64,000 nt of DNA from Clostridia bacterium (GTDB lineage Bacteria; Bacillota; Clostridia; TANB77; CAG-465): assembly GCA_900772475.1 (NCBI GenBank), contig CAAHEI010000085.1, positions 1-64,000 of the forward strand, given 5' to 3'. Position 1 is the stretch's first letter. Every line of letters begins with the position of its first letter. The notes under the pieces are model-generated. The model was not told the origin of the DNA, did not search any database, and worked only from the letters and a program-made list of their open reading frames with translations. Position numbers and translations under genes: made by a program. Positions 1 to 8,852 of this stretch are shown one piece after another.

Positions 1-160
1 ACTCTATCAAGCTTTATCAATCTCTATCAAGCTTTATCAATCTCTATCAAGCTTTATCAATCTCTATCAAGCTTTATCAAACTTTATCAAGCTTTATCAA
101 ACTCTATCAAGCTCTATCAATCTCTATCAAGCTTTATCAAACTCTATCGAGCTTTATCAA
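1..160. repeat. 10-bp tandem array, 16 units
   Basis: Sixteen consecutive 10-bp units fit the pattern NNTYTATCAA. Units beginning gc mostly alternate with units beginning tc or ac, giving a 20-bp higher-order period. On the minus strand the units read TTGATAAAGC / TTGATAGAGA. Only a few positions vary (one unit ends tatcga). There are no unique spacers, so it is not CRISPR. The array starts at or before the window edge and stops 8 bases before the stop codon of the AlbA_2 gene. Its role is unknown; an iteron-like protein-binding array or a simple satellite are both possible. Confidence 0.9.
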
Positions 161-168
161 ACATTTAA

Positions 169-1641
169 TTATTTAGAATACATTTTTATTCTATAAAATC
201 TTTTGGGATCAGTTTTAGATGAACCTATCCATTCAATCAAATCTTTTTCTTCTAATTTATTTAAAATTCTATTTGCTGTTGGGCGACTTCTATTAATGTA
301 GTATTCTATTTCTTTTGTTGTCACATTACCTTTATCATATATAAATTGTATAATCCCCTGTTCCATAATGCTTAAATTATTCCATTCTTTGCTTATATTA
401 TTCTCTAATAATAATTTTTCCTCATACCTTTTATTTCTCATTATTATGTTGTTTTTTAATGTTAATTTCAATAGAAATTTTCCAGTTTCAATATATTCTG
501 GTTCTTCTAAAAAAAACTGTTGCATTTCATTATATATTCTTTGTACTCCCTCATTTAATTCCTTAACAAGTCCCATATCCGTTAAAACTCTAGATATCTG
601 TGGATTTCTTGCATATCTTTCACATCTAATATTTTGAACTGTAACAAAACCTGGTAGATTTCCCGGACTTATTATTTCCATTCTATCATCATAAATTAAT
701 ATCTTTATATGTTCACCAGATATAGCATAATTTCTATGTGTAACAGCATTTGTTATTCCCTCTTGCCAAGCAAATTTAGGATACTCTGGAACTTTAATGA
801 AATTTCCATTTTTATCTAAATGAGTAAATTCTCTTAATTGAGTATCAACAAATTTTTGACTTTCCTTAATTAGTTTATATAATGGATATGAAAATACTTG
901 TTCTTTAATTATATTTAAATTTTCACCAGTTTGCATTTTTGTTCCTTCAAACTTAATAACTCTTATTCGAGCGGTTGGGAAAAATATAGATGGATCTTTA
1001 CAAAATAATAATACACCTGCATTTGTCAAATGCTCTTCTCCATTTTCTTTTATTATAAATCTTCTAGATCTTAATAAATCAATTTCATCCACATTATCAG
1101 CCATAATAGATTCTTTATATATTTTAACAGTTTCAATATCTACATCGCTAATTGATGATTTAAAATTTATTTGATCTTCAAAAGAGATTTCATGTCTATC
1201 ATATTCTAATATTTTTATCTGCTCAGAATTAAGTTTATTGGTTGAATCGCCCTGTCTTAAAAATACTTCGTCCTTTACAGTTCTAATTAATATATTAGGA
1301 CTAGGTTGTATGTGAATAAGCAAAATTTTATCTTTATTTCCCTTCGAATTAATTACATCTATTGTTTCATTTTCATACTTAGGTATAACTTTCAAATAAT
1401 CTGTACTTGTTGCCTTTAAGAATTCATTATATTTGTCAGGGCAATCCTGAAAGCCCTCTATTTTTCCATCGTCAGATACCCCTATTATTATAGTACCTCC
1501 ACTTGCATTAGCAAAACCAGATATATGTTCTGATATTTCTCTTACTAATTTTCTATTACTTTTCCTATCAAAAAATTGATTTTCTTTCTCTTTACATATA
1601 TATTGTAATGTTAATATTGAATTTATTTTTGAACCTATCAT
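169..1641 (-). CDS. AlbA_2 (Schlafen-like) DNA-binding regulator with HATPase_c_4-like C-terminus
   Basis: A 490-residue protein of the AlbA_2/DUF4 'putative DNA-binding domain' family, often annotated as transcriptional regulator or RecG-like. Residues about 20-130 carry the AlbA_2 core (FDRK, then FANASGGTIIIGVSDDG). Residues about 290-380 carry the HATPase_c_4-type block (WQEGITNAVTHRNY, then ISPGNLPG and RNPQI). The last 70 residues look like a winged helix (IIQFIYDKGNVTTKEIEYYIN, RPTANRILNKLEEKDLI). The start is fixed by AAAGGAG 5-6 nt upstream. The gene stands alone behind its own promoter. The partner DNA is unknown; family members are often accessory or defence-linked regulators. Confidence 0.85.
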   Translation of the reverse strand: MIGSKINSILTLQYICKEKENQFFDRKSNRKLVREISEHISGFANASGGTIIIGVSDDGKIEGFQDCPDKYNEFLKATSTDYLKVIPKYENETIDVINSKGNKDKILLIHIQPSPNILIRTVKDEVFLRQGDSTNKLNSEQIKILEYDRHEISFEDQINFKSSISDVDIETVKIYKESIMADNVDEIDLLRSRRFIIKENGEEHLTNAGVLLFCKDPSIFFPTARIRVIKFEGTKMQTGENLNIIKEQVFSYPLYKLIKESQKFVDTQLREFTHLDKNGNFIKVPEYPKFAWQEGITNAVTHRNYAISGEHIKILIYDDRMEIISPGNLPGFVTVQNIRCERYARNPQISRVLTDMGLVKELNEGVQRIYNEMQQFFLEEPEYIETGKFLLKLTLKNNIIMRNKRYEEKLLLENNISKEWNNLSIMEQGIIQFIYDKGNVTTKEIEYYINRSRPTANRILNKLEEKDLIEWIGSSKTDPKRFYRIKMYSK

Positions 1642-1673
1642 ATTTTCTCCTTTTGTAATTAAATTTTAACTAC

Positions 1674-1702
1674 ATTATATAATATTTAATTATTTTTTTC
1701 AA
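1674..1702 (-). promoter_or_regulatory. Promoter of the AlbA_2 gene
   Basis: On the minus strand TTGAAA (1697-1702) and TATAAT (1674-1679) are separated by exactly 17 bases, 33 bases before the start codon. This is a good housekeeping-sigma match. Confidence 0.6.
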
Positions 1703-1963
1703 TATCAAATTAACGACACCAAAAGTCATAAAAACTATTTTTTTATAATATTCATATTATTTGAATGTTTACTTTTAAATATTCTATATTTAAAACTTTT
1801 AAAAAAATATTATATGATTTTTTACATAATATATAACCTTTTTAAATTCTATCAAGTTACATCTGCAATATGCTTACAATATGCAAAAATGTCTACGAAG
1901 CTTTATTTTTACATATTTGTAATTTACAAAAAGATAATATTTTTAAATTTTATAAATTTGTTA

Positions 1964-2006
1964 AAATCCAACAACCAAGCACGGTTGTTGGATTTATTTT
2001 ATTTTT
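1964..2006 (+). terminator. Strong hairpin with T-tract in a gene-free stretch
   Basis: A 13-bp perfect stem (aaatccaacaacc / ggttgttggattt, 1964-1976 and 1983-1995) with a 6-base loop is followed on the plus strand by tttattttattttt. It looks like an intrinsic terminator, but no plus-strand gene precedes it. The 1642-2340 stretch otherwise holds no convincing gene. Confidence 0.6.
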
Positions 2007-2163
2007 AAACTTTGTACAATCAATTTTTTAGTATAACTAACAGTTCTAAATTTCTTTATATTTATCATAGGATAAATTAAGTTACATCAGGTGTTTACAA
2101 CAACATTTAAATTAATTTGTTTAACTTCCTATTTAAAATTACACTAATGTATATTGTAGAAAA

Positions 2164-2286
2164 ATGAATAGAACAAAACTTCGTCAAAAATACTTATTAA
2201 TAAATGAAGTTTATAAACAGAAAAAACAAGTTTACAAACTTCACATACGATACACTCTTACAAGTATAACAAATTATATATTGTAA
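2164..2286 (+). pseudogene. Possible decayed transposase fragment
   Basis: A 40-codon open stretch (MNRTKLRQKYLLINEVYKQK...) vaguely recalls the YLLIxEVYxQQKxMY...SIxQPYI segment of IS5-like transposases. It has no ribosome site, no inverted repeats and stops early. If real it is a remnant only; the resemblance is from memory of the family and is weak. Confidence 0.2.
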
Positions 2287-2340
2287 TCTAGTACTTGTCA
2301 AATAATTTAACTTGACGTTAAAAAATAATATATATACATA

Positions 2341-2384
2341 AAATAACAAGTTACAACCAAAAATGGATGTAACTTGTTATTTTT
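2341..2384. terminator. Terminator of the small ORF at 2.4 kb (bidirectional shape)
   Basis: A 15-bp perfect stem (aaataacaagttaca / tgtaacttgttattt, 2341-2355 and 2368-2382) with a 12-base loop overlaps the stop codon of the minus-strand gene at 2383. The plus strand has a tttt tail. Confidence 0.7.
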
Positions 2385-2646
2385 ACCAAGAAATATTAAA
2401 ACAATACTCCCTGCAATTTGACGTTCTATCAGTAGTCACTTTATAACCGGCTTGTTCTAATTCATTATTTAGAAATTCTCGTAATTCTTTAAAAGCAGCC
2501 TTTTTTCTGCTTATACAAAAAATACAAGTATTTTCTCCATTTTTACAAGCTTTAATTATTTGTGTTTCTATTTCTAGCAAAATTTCAAAAAACACAATTG
2601 GTTTATACTCTTCTAATTTTTTCCGTGCCTCACTTGCAGTTAACAT
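2383..2646 (-). CDS. Small phage-like hypothetical protein
   Basis: I do not recognise a characterised family. The 87-residue product (MLTASEARKKLEEYKP...) starts at 2646, not at an upstream in-frame ATG, because AAAGGAGAAGG lies 7 nt before this ATG. It is predicted to be helical and soluble, with a middle CIFCISRKKA segment and a C-terminal ...AGYKVTTDRTSNCREYCFNISW. Similar short 'xxSEARxxL...GYxV' proteins are common in clostridial prophages. It lies alone between terminators. Confidence 0.6.
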   Translation of the reverse strand: MLTASEARKKLEEYKPIVFFEILLEIETQIIKACKNGENTCIFCISRKKAAFKELREFLNNELEQAGYKVTTDRTSNCREYCFNISW

Positions 2647-2761
2647 ATTATTACCTTCTCCTTTTATTATTTCCATTCTAAATAATATTTAGAATATAAA
2701 TTCAATTATTTCAGTATTATATCACATTTTACATAATATTCAAGTATGTATTTGAATATTT

Positions 2762-3463
2762 TTACATTTGCATAATATCTTTAACAATTTCTCCAGCAAT
2801 AGTAAGTCCTGCTACTGAAGGAACAAAAGAAACACTTCCTGGAGTATTCTTACCTGTTTTTGTATCTATATTTTTTACTTTAATAGGTTCTTCCTTAGAG
2901 TATACAACCTTTAGTTTCTTTATATTTCTTTTTCTTAACTCTTTTCTAATTACCTTTGCAAGTGGACATACACTAGTTTTAGATATATCAGTTATTTCAA
3001 ATCTTGTATTGTCAAGTTTATTACCTGTTCCCATACTTGAGATAATAGGAATATTTAGCTTATCTGCACGAACAGCAAGTTCAATTTTTGCCGTAACATT
3101 ATCTACTGCATCAACAATATATGTTAAACTTTCATCAATTATTCCTTTTGTTTCAGGTGTAAAGAATTCTTTATATATTTGTATATTTATATCTGGATTA
3201 ATATCTAAAGCCCTACTTTTAGCTACCTCTACCTTAGGCTTACCAATTGTTGAAGTTGTGGCAATTATCTGCCTATTTATATTTGTAATATCAACATCAT
3301 CTTTATCAATCAAAACAAAATTTCCTACTCCAGCTCTAACTAATCCTTCTAAAACATATGAACCAACTCCACCAATTCCAAATATTGCAACCTTTGCGTT
3401 TTTTAATTTTTCTAGAAAATCTTTTCCAATTAAAAGTTCTGTTCTTGAAAATCTATTTAACAT
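2762..3463 (-). CDS. tcdA: tRNA threonylcarbamoyladenosine dehydratase (ThiF/E1-like)
   Basis: A 233-residue E1-like enzyme that dehydrates t6A37 to cyclic t6A in tRNAs using ATP. The Rossmann ATP-binding motif IFGIGGVGSYVLE lies at residues about 28-40. It is followed by LIDKDDVDITNINRQ, the family's adenylate-binding block, and by VDAVDNVTAKIEL. The C-terminus (GSVSFVPSVAGLTIAGEIVKDI) is typical of TcdA/CsdL. AAGGAGGG lies 6 nt before the ATG. It sits 10 bases downstream of the copper ATPase and probably shares its transcript, which is likely positional only. Confidence 0.88.
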   Translation of the reverse strand: MLNRFSRTELLIGKDFLEKLKNAKVAIFGIGGVGSYVLEGLVRAGVGNFVLIDKDDVDITNINRQIIATTSTIGKPKVEVAKSRALDINPDINIQIYKEFFTPETKGIIDESLTYIVDAVDNVTAKIELAVRADKLNIPIISSMGTGNKLDNTRFEITDISKTSVCPLAKVIRKELRKRNIKKLKVVYSKEEPIKVKNIDTKTGKNTPGSVSFVPSVAGLTIAGEIVKDIMQM

Positions 3464-3473
3464 TTTTCCCTCC

Positions 3474-3698
3474 TTAAATTATATCTTTTACCTCAAATCC
3501 TATATCTTCAATTACCTTTTTTATTTCATCATTATTTATACTTTTTGTTGATGTTATACTTGCCTTTTTATCATCTAACTTAACAACTACATTTTCCACT
3601 CCATCTATACTTTTTAAAGCTTTTTCTACACTCATTTTACAATGATTGCAACTCATTCCTTCTATATATACATTTTTTTCATATATTTTCTTTTCCAT
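3474..3698 (-). CDS. Possible internal translation product: CopZ-like copper chaperone
   Basis: The last 74 codons of the copA frame begin with ATG (3696-3698) preceded by GAGGGGGAAACAAAA. They encode an isolated HMA fold (MEKKIYEKNVYIEGMSCNHC...). In most Firmicutes this is a separate copZ gene. The sequence allows either a fused domain only, or both fused and free forms. Internal initiation is an inference. Confidence 0.35.
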   Translation of the reverse strand: MEKKIYEKNVYIEGMSCNHCKMSVEKALKSIDGVENVVVKLDDKKASITSTKSINNDEIKKVIEDIGFEVKDII

Positions 3699-5984
3699 TT
3701 TTGTTTCCCCCTCATATTTTACCTTAAATTTATTTATTCTAAGTGCATTTGTAACAACACATACTGAACTTAAACTCATAGCAAGAGCTCCTATCATTGG
3801 GCTCAATGTAATTCCAAACTTTGGATACAAAATTCCTGATGCTATAAATATTCCAACAGAGTTATAGAAGAAAGCCCAGAATAAATTCATTTTAATATTA
3901 GATATAACCTTTTTACTAAGCTTTATACTTGTAATCACTTCCATTAAATCATTTTTCATCAATACTACGTCAGCTGATTCTATTGCTATATCTGTCCCAT
4001 TTCCAATTGCAATTCCAACATCTGCTCTTGCAAGTGCTGGACTATCATTTATTCCATCACCAATAAATGCAACTTTTTTTCCATCAGCTTGCAATTTTCT
4101 TACCTCTTTTTCCTTATCATCAGGTAAAACATCAGATACAACCTTTTTAATTCCAACTTCTTTTGCTATAGAATTTGCAACATATTTATTATCACCTGTA
4201 ATCATTACTGAATCTATTCCCATTTTATTTAAATTTTTAATCATTAAGTAACTACTTGGTTTTACAATATCCTTTACAGCTATTATACCTATTATACTAC
4301 TCTTATCTGCAACATAAAGAATTGTTTTAGCATCATTTTGTAAATTATCTACTACTAAAGCTATTTCATTATTTACATTAATGTTATTTTCATTTAGGAA
4401 CTTTAAATTTCCACATATATACTCTTTTTTTAATATTTTACCATATATACCCTTTCCTAGTATTACTTTAAAATCACTTACATCTAATGTTTCAATTTTT
4501 TCTTCTTCTATTTTATTTAATATTGCTGTAGATAATGGATGTTCAGAATTTTTTTCTAAACTTCCCGCAATTTTTAACAAATCATTGTTATTAGTAAATG
4601 AAATAACATCAGTAACTACTGGTTTTCCATAAGTTATAGTTCCTGTTTTATCTAAAACAACTGTATCTACTAAATGAAGTGTTTCTAAACTCTCAGCAGA
4701 TTTTATCAAAATACCATGTTTTGCACCAACTCCTGTTCCAACCATTATAGCTACAGGAGTGGCAAGGCCTAATGCACATGGACATGCTATAACTAGAACA
4801 CAAATAGCTATATTTAATGCAAATTCCAAACTCTGTCCACTAATTAGCCATATTATACATGAGATAATTGAAATTCCAATTACAATAGGTACAAAAACTA
4901 GACTCACCCTATCTGCAAGTCTTGATATTGGTGCATTTGTACTACTTGCTTCCTTTACTAATTTTATAATTTTGGAAACAGACGTATCCTCTCCTACCTT
5001 AGTTGCTTGTATTCTAATCATTCCATGCAAATTTGTTGTTCCTGATGTAACTACATCCCCTATTACTTTCTGGACAGGTATACTCTCACCTGTTATGCTT
5101 GACTCATCTACTGTAGTAGTTCCATGAACCACAATACCATCAACAGCTATATTTTCTCCTGGTTTTATTACTAAAATATCATCCTTTAGAGTATCTTTAG
5201 TATCTATAACAATTTCACTATTATTACGTATAACAGTTACCTTCTTTGGTACTAAATTAATTAATTTTTTAATAGCATCTCCAGTTTTTCCTTTTTGTTT
5301 TTCTTCTAAATATTTTCCAAGTGTAATTAAAGTAAGAATTGTTCCTGCTGATTCAAAGTAAATATTCATAGAATATCTATGGACTAGTTCATGATTTTGT
5401 GTACTAAGTCCATACCCTATAACATACATCGAAACAAGGCCATAAACAATACTTGCTGTACTTCCTATTGCAATTAAGGAATCCATATTTGGACTTTTCA
5501 TAAATAATTTTTTAAAGCCGCTAGAAAAATATGTTCTATTTATATACACAATTGGAATAAGGAGTAAGAATTGTGTAAATACTACCGTAAATATACTATT
5601 ATCTCCATCAAATATATTAGATATAAACCTTGGAGTTGGTAACATGTGATGCATAGCAATATACATTAATGGAATTAAAAAGCATATTGACACTATAAGT
5701 TTTCTCTTAAGAAGTTTTAAATTATTTTTTCCATTTTTATTTCCAGTATCTTTATTACTTTCTTTTTTATTACTCTCTAAACTTGCACCGTATCCTGCTT
5801 TTTCTACAGCCTGAATAATATCATCACTTTTTAGAATTTTATTATCAAACTCAACTTCCATATTATTTAAGAGAAGATTAACATTTACATTTTTCACACC
5901 TTTTAACTTACTTACTGCTCTATTTACATGTGACGCACAACTACTACATGTCATTCCATTAACGTCAAACTTAAGTTTTTCCAT
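3474..5984 (-). CDS. copA: Copper-translocating P1B-type ATPase with a C-terminal CopZ-like domain
   Basis: An 836-residue Cu(I) efflux ATPase of the plasma membrane. Residues 1-70 form a heavy-metal-associated domain (GMTCSSCA). Membrane helices begin near residue 93. TGES is the actuator motif. CPC at about residue 400 is the Cu-binding transmembrane motif. DKTGT at about 448 holds the phosphorylated Asp, and TGDN and GDGINDSPA close the P domain. Unusually, after the last helices the frame continues into a second complete HMA domain (GMSCNHC), the shape of a stand-alone CopZ chaperone. An internal ATG at 3698 with GAGGGGG 8 nt upstream could start this 74-residue domain separately. It lies 15 bases downstream of csoR. 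Confidence 0.93.
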   Translation of the reverse strand: MEKLKFDVNGMTCSSCASHVNRAVSKLKGVKNVNVNLLLNNMEVEFDNKILKSDDIIQAVEKAGYGASLESNKKESNKDTGNKNGKNNLKLLKRKLIVSICFLIPLMYIAMHHMLPTPRFISNIFDGDNSIFTVVFTQFLLLIPIVYINRTYFSSGFKKLFMKSPNMDSLIAIGSTASIVYGLVSMYVIGYGLSTQNHELVHRYSMNIYFESAGTILTLITLGKYLEEKQKGKTGDAIKKLINLVPKKVTVIRNNSEIVIDTKDTLKDDILVIKPGENIAVDGIVVHGTTTVDESSITGESIPVQKVIGDVVTSGTTNLHGMIRIQATKVGEDTSVSKIIKLVKEASSTNAPISRLADRVSLVFVPIVIGISIISCIIWLISGQSLEFALNIAICVLVIACPCALGLATPVAIMVGTGVGAKHGILIKSAESLETLHLVDTVVLDKTGTITYGKPVVTDVISFTNNNDLLKIAGSLEKNSEHPLSTAILNKIEEEKIETLDVSDFKVILGKGIYGKILKKEYICGNLKFLNENNINVNNEIALVVDNLQNDAKTILYVADKSSIIGIIAVKDIVKPSSYLMIKNLNKMGIDSVMITGDNKYVANSIAKEVGIKKVVSDVLPDDKEKEVRKLQADGKKVAFIGDGINDSPALARADVGIAIGNGTDIAIESADVVLMKNDLMEVITSIKLSKKVISNIKMNLFWAFFYNSVGIFIASGILYPKFGITLSPMIGALAMSLSSVCVVTNALRINKFKVKYEGETKMEKKIYEKNVYIEGMSCNHCKMSVEKALKSIDGVENVVVKLDDKKASITSTKSINNDEIKKVIEDIGFEVKDII

Positions 5985-5998
5985 AGCACTTCACCTCT

Positions 5999-6298
5999 TT
6001 ATTTTAATTTTTTGATTAAAAGCATTACATCATCTATTATGTCTATATTTCCATCTTTAATTTCATCTGCCACACAGGTTTTTAAATGTTTTTCCAGAAT
6101 TTTATTTCCTAAGCTTTGAAGAGACTTACTTACTGCAGCAATCTGAATTAAAACATCACCACAATATCTGTCATCTTCTATCATTTGATTTATTCCTCTT
6201 ACTTGTCCCTCAATTATATTAAGTCTAGATGTTATATACTTTTTATCATCCTTACTCCTATGAGTTAATCTTTTTTCTTCACATTTTTCACAACTCAT
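5999..6298 (-). CDS. csoR: CsoR-family copper-sensing repressor
   Basis: A 99-residue DUF156 all-helical repressor. The Cu(I) ligand pattern is visible as Cys in RYCGDVLIQIAA and His/Cys in HLKTC, which is the CsoR C-H-C signature rather than the FrmR or RcnR pattern. An extra N-terminal CEKC is present. GAGGTG lies 7 nt before the ATG. It is the first gene of csoR-copA(-tcdA). A CsoR-type palindrome lies in its own promoter, so autoregulated derepression by Cu(I) is expected. Confidence 0.92.
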   Translation of the reverse strand: MSCEKCEEKRLTHRSKDDKKYITSRLNIIEGQVRGINQMIEDDRYCGDVLIQIAAVSKSLQSLGNKILEKHLKTCVADEIKDGNIDIIDDVMLLIKKLK

Positions 6299-6315
6299 TT
6301 TTTCACCTCAAATAT

Positions 6316-6344
6316 ATTATATACCCCTATAGGGTATGTGTCAA
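6316..6344 (-). promoter_or_regulatory. csoR-copA promoter
   Basis: On the minus strand TTGACA (6339-6344) and TATAAT (6316-6321) are both perfect and exactly 17 bases apart. The spacer is filled by the CsoR-like palindrome. Confidence 0.9.
6321..6337. promoter_or_regulatory. CsoR operator
   Basis: The palindrome ATACCC-CTATA-GGGTAT has the G/C-tract dyad known for CsoR sites. It lies between the -35 and -10 boxes and touches the -10, so bound repressor would exclude polymerase. Confidence 0.85.
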
Positions 6345-6346
6345 GT

Positions 6347-6383
6347 AAAAAAAATCCAAATTATTAGTTTTTAATAATTGGAT
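6347..6383 (-). terminator. Terminator after yunB
   Basis: An approximately 13-bp stem with one bulge (around 6353-6366 and 6371-6384) is followed on the minus strand by eight T. It ends only 3 bases before the -35 box of the csoR promoter. Confidence 0.75.
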
Positions 6384-6399
6384 TCTTTTCATTTAAAAT

Positions 6400-7089
6400 T
6401 TATTCTAAAACAGCAAGTGTATCTTTTTTATCTATATTCTCTACTCCACTTATATTATAATACGATGATGGAGTATCACTAACAATTATAGTTTCTGCTA
6501 TTACAACACTATTTGTATATTCTTGTATTTCTGATACAAAAGGTGCCAAAACCTTTACATCTGATGTAACTTCAAAAATAAGGCTATGCCTTGTTTGATT
6601 TATTCCAGCACTTTCAAACTTTGATTTTATTTCACCTTTTACATCTCCTAAGGGAAAAGTTTTAAGAGTAATCTTTGGACCGTATCCACTCACAACATTT
6701 TCACTAAATATTATACCAAGAGGAAGTGTAATTTTTCCTTCTTCGTAATCTTGCAAATTTTTTTCAACATCATTTGTTATACTTGTTGTTAATTTGTTTA
6801 TCTCAAGGGAATTAGCACTAAGTGAAGTTACCTTGCCATTATTATCTTTATTAATTGTTACTAAATTTTCATACTTTACATTTTCAATATTTTTATATAC
6901 AGCATCATTTGTACATTTAACTGCAATATTTCTTGCACTATTTTCTGATACCTTTAGTATTGCTGGCCTTACTTTATTACTAAACGTATAAAAAATAACA
7001 ATTAAAAGAAATATAAAAATAAATAAAAAGACAAATGGTTTTTTAAAACTCATTTGTCTTAAAGTTAAAGCATAATACTTTGCTCTCAT
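6400..7089 (-). CDS. yunB: Sporulation protein YunB
   Basis: A 229-residue membrane-anchored sporulation protein. One transmembrane helix lies at residues about 18-36. The diagnostic family block is clear: LPLGxIF, SGYGPKI, FPLGDVKGEIKSKFESAGINQTRHSL, then AETIIV. In Bacillus, yunB mutants are sporulation-deficient, but its biochemical role is not settled. The start codon lies directly after the DUF3794/LysM stop, with the AAGG ribosome site inside that gene, so the two are co-transcribed. Confidence 0.88.
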   Translation of the reverse strand: MRAKYYALTLRQMSFKKPFVFLFIFIFLLIVIFYTFSNKVRPAILKVSENSARNIAVKCTNDAVYKNIENVKYENLVTINKDNNGKVTSLSANSLEINKLTTSITNDVEKNLQDYEEGKITLPLGIIFSENVVSGYGPKITLKTFPLGDVKGEIKSKFESAGINQTRHSLIFEVTSDVKVLAPFVSEIQEYTNSVVIAETIIVSDTPSSYYNISGVENIDKKDTLAVLE

Positions 7090-7090
7090 T

Positions 7091-8632
7091 TTACCTTATT
7101 ACAAATATTTTTTGGCCAACATTAATTTTATCTGGATCTAAAATATCCTCATTGGTCTTTAAAATCTTCTCAACACTAGTTTTATATTTTTTTGCAATAT
7201 GCCATAGTGTATCTCCTGGTTTTACAATGTATATGTTCATACTATCTAAAGATGCTAAATCTAATTTATCACCATCTATTTTATCTATAATGTTTATATT
7301 TGCAACATTTTCAACATAACATCTTGCCATAATATTCATATCAATATCTATATCTCTTCCACTTTGTGTAAGATTTATTCCATTATTTGAAATATCAACT
7401 GTTATTTTAGCATCAGATGTAACATTTTCAAGAGTTACATCTGCATTTACTAATACATCAACTTGCTTTGTTTCTAATTCACTATTTTCAGTATTTTGAG
7501 TTATTATATTTACTTTTGCATTTCCTTCTATATGAACACTATTATCTGGATTTATAGTTGAATTAACCGAATTTACATCTAAAGTATAATCTATTACATT
7601 TGTGTTTTCAGGTAATATATTTGAAAGGTTTTCTCTTACCTCGATATTCTTTTTAATAACAAAGTCCTTTTTTACAACATTTAATTCTGTTCTATCATAA
7701 TTTAATTCACGAGTTTGACTATAAAAATCATCAACATATTCTATTTCTTCATCTTCAAACATTGTAACATCTGCTTCTATTCTGTAATCTGCACTCATTG
7801 TTTTTGAACTTTCAATATCAGATTTTTGTTTTAAATCAAAATTTTGTAAATTATATTCAATTTCAAATTTAGATCTATCATTTATATTTTCAAGTTCAAT
7901 CATAGCAGAAAAAGGAATCATAAGTTTTGTTCTTTTTACCTTTTTTTCTTCTGAGTCTGGAAGGTATAACATACAAGCCTCAATATCTCCTTTTACCATT
8001 ATTTTGTTATAACTTTCCTTATACTCTGTATTTTTTATTTTTGTATTTAAATCTAATATTTCAAAAAAATCTTCAGCATCTTTTGGAAGCATTACATCAT
8101 CTTTTGATGCTATAATACTTTTTTTATGTTGCAATATATTGCTAAAATTTCCTGTACACATTTTGCATTCAATATTTTCTTCTGGATCAAAAGAATTAAT
8201 TAAATTTACATTTGTTGTACACTTTCCCCTTACCCTAAAACATACTTCAGCTTTAACTGATATTTTTCTTTCATTTGGAAGTGCATATATTATATTTTTA
8301 ACACTTGGAACTACTGTTACATTCATATCTTTAGAAATTCCTTTAACTTCTAAATTTTGAGTAAAAGGATAACTTGCAAAAAGCCCCCTAGTATTAAATT
8401 TTTCATCATCTACTCTATATATAACGAAATAATTTAATTTACCAACTAGTTTTAGCCTATCCTCCATAACTTCTACATCAGATACATATGGTGTAACATT
8501 TACGTATACTATTTTTAATGCATCTGGTTTAGTATCTGGCACTATAATATCTTGCTCCATCCATTCACTTACACTTTCATTTATGCAGCATTTATTTAGA
8601 TTTAAATTCTTTTTTTGTGATGTTATTTGCAT
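7091..8632 (-). CDS. DUF3794 (SPOCS) protein with C-terminal LysM
   Basis: A 513-residue protein with repeated DUF3794 beta-domains (roughly residues 30-110, 170-270 and 315-420) followed by one LysM motif at the end (YIVKPGDTLWHIAKKYKTSVEKILKTN ... INVGQKIFVI). This architecture is typical of clostridial spore envelope proteins; LysM would bind peptidoglycan or cortex. No signal peptide is visible, consistent with a mother-cell protein. GAGGGGG precedes the ATG. It is the upstream partner of yunB. Confidence 0.85.
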   Translation of the reverse strand: MQITSQKKNLNLNKCCINESVSEWMEQDIIVPDTKPDALKIVYVNVTPYVSDVEVMEDRLKLVGKLNYFVIYRVDDEKFNTRGLFASYPFTQNLEVKGISKDMNVTVVPSVKNIIYALPNERKISVKAEVCFRVRGKCTTNVNLINSFDPEENIECKMCTGNFSNILQHKKSIIASKDDVMLPKDAEDFFEILDLNTKIKNTEYKESYNKIMVKGDIEACMLYLPDSEEKKVKRTKLMIPFSAMIELENINDRSKFEIEYNLQNFDLKQKSDIESSKTMSADYRIEADVTMFEDEEIEYVDDFYSQTRELNYDRTELNVVKKDFVIKKNIEVRENLSNILPENTNVIDYTLDVNSVNSTINPDNSVHIEGNAKVNIITQNTENSELETKQVDVLVNADVTLENVTSDAKITVDISNNGINLTQSGRDIDIDMNIMARCYVENVANINIIDKIDGDKLDLASLDSMNIYIVKPGDTLWHIAKKYKTSVEKILKTNEDILDPDKINVGQKIFVIR

Positions 8633-8811
8633 ATAATTTCCCCCTCATATATTTATACTACACTATATGTAAGTGAAAAAATTATATGCATTCTATTCAC
8701 AAATTTTATATATTTAACATACTATATATTAGTTGAATATTTACTATTCAACATTAGATATTTATCTTTAGTGATAAACATAAACTATATATATAATCTC
8801 CTTGAATTTTC

Positions 8812-8850
8812 AAGCTTACCCTTTATAACTTAAATGGTAAGCTTTTATAT
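8812..8850. terminator. Hairpin downstream of the PH-domain pair
   Basis: A 9-bp stem (aagcttacc / ggtaagctt) with a 15-base loop lies 3-40 bases beyond the stop of the minus-strand gene at 8853. The T-tract is better on the plus strand, so termination strength for the minus strand is uncertain. Confidence 0.45.
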
Positions 8851-8852
8851 TT

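Noticed and set aside
1..160. CRISPR array
   Set aside because: Units are contiguous, with no spacers and no cas genes nearby.
1814..2008. 64-codon plus-strand ORF
   Set aside because: No ribosome site, Phe/Ile/Tyr-rich by composition, and it runs through the terminator hairpin.
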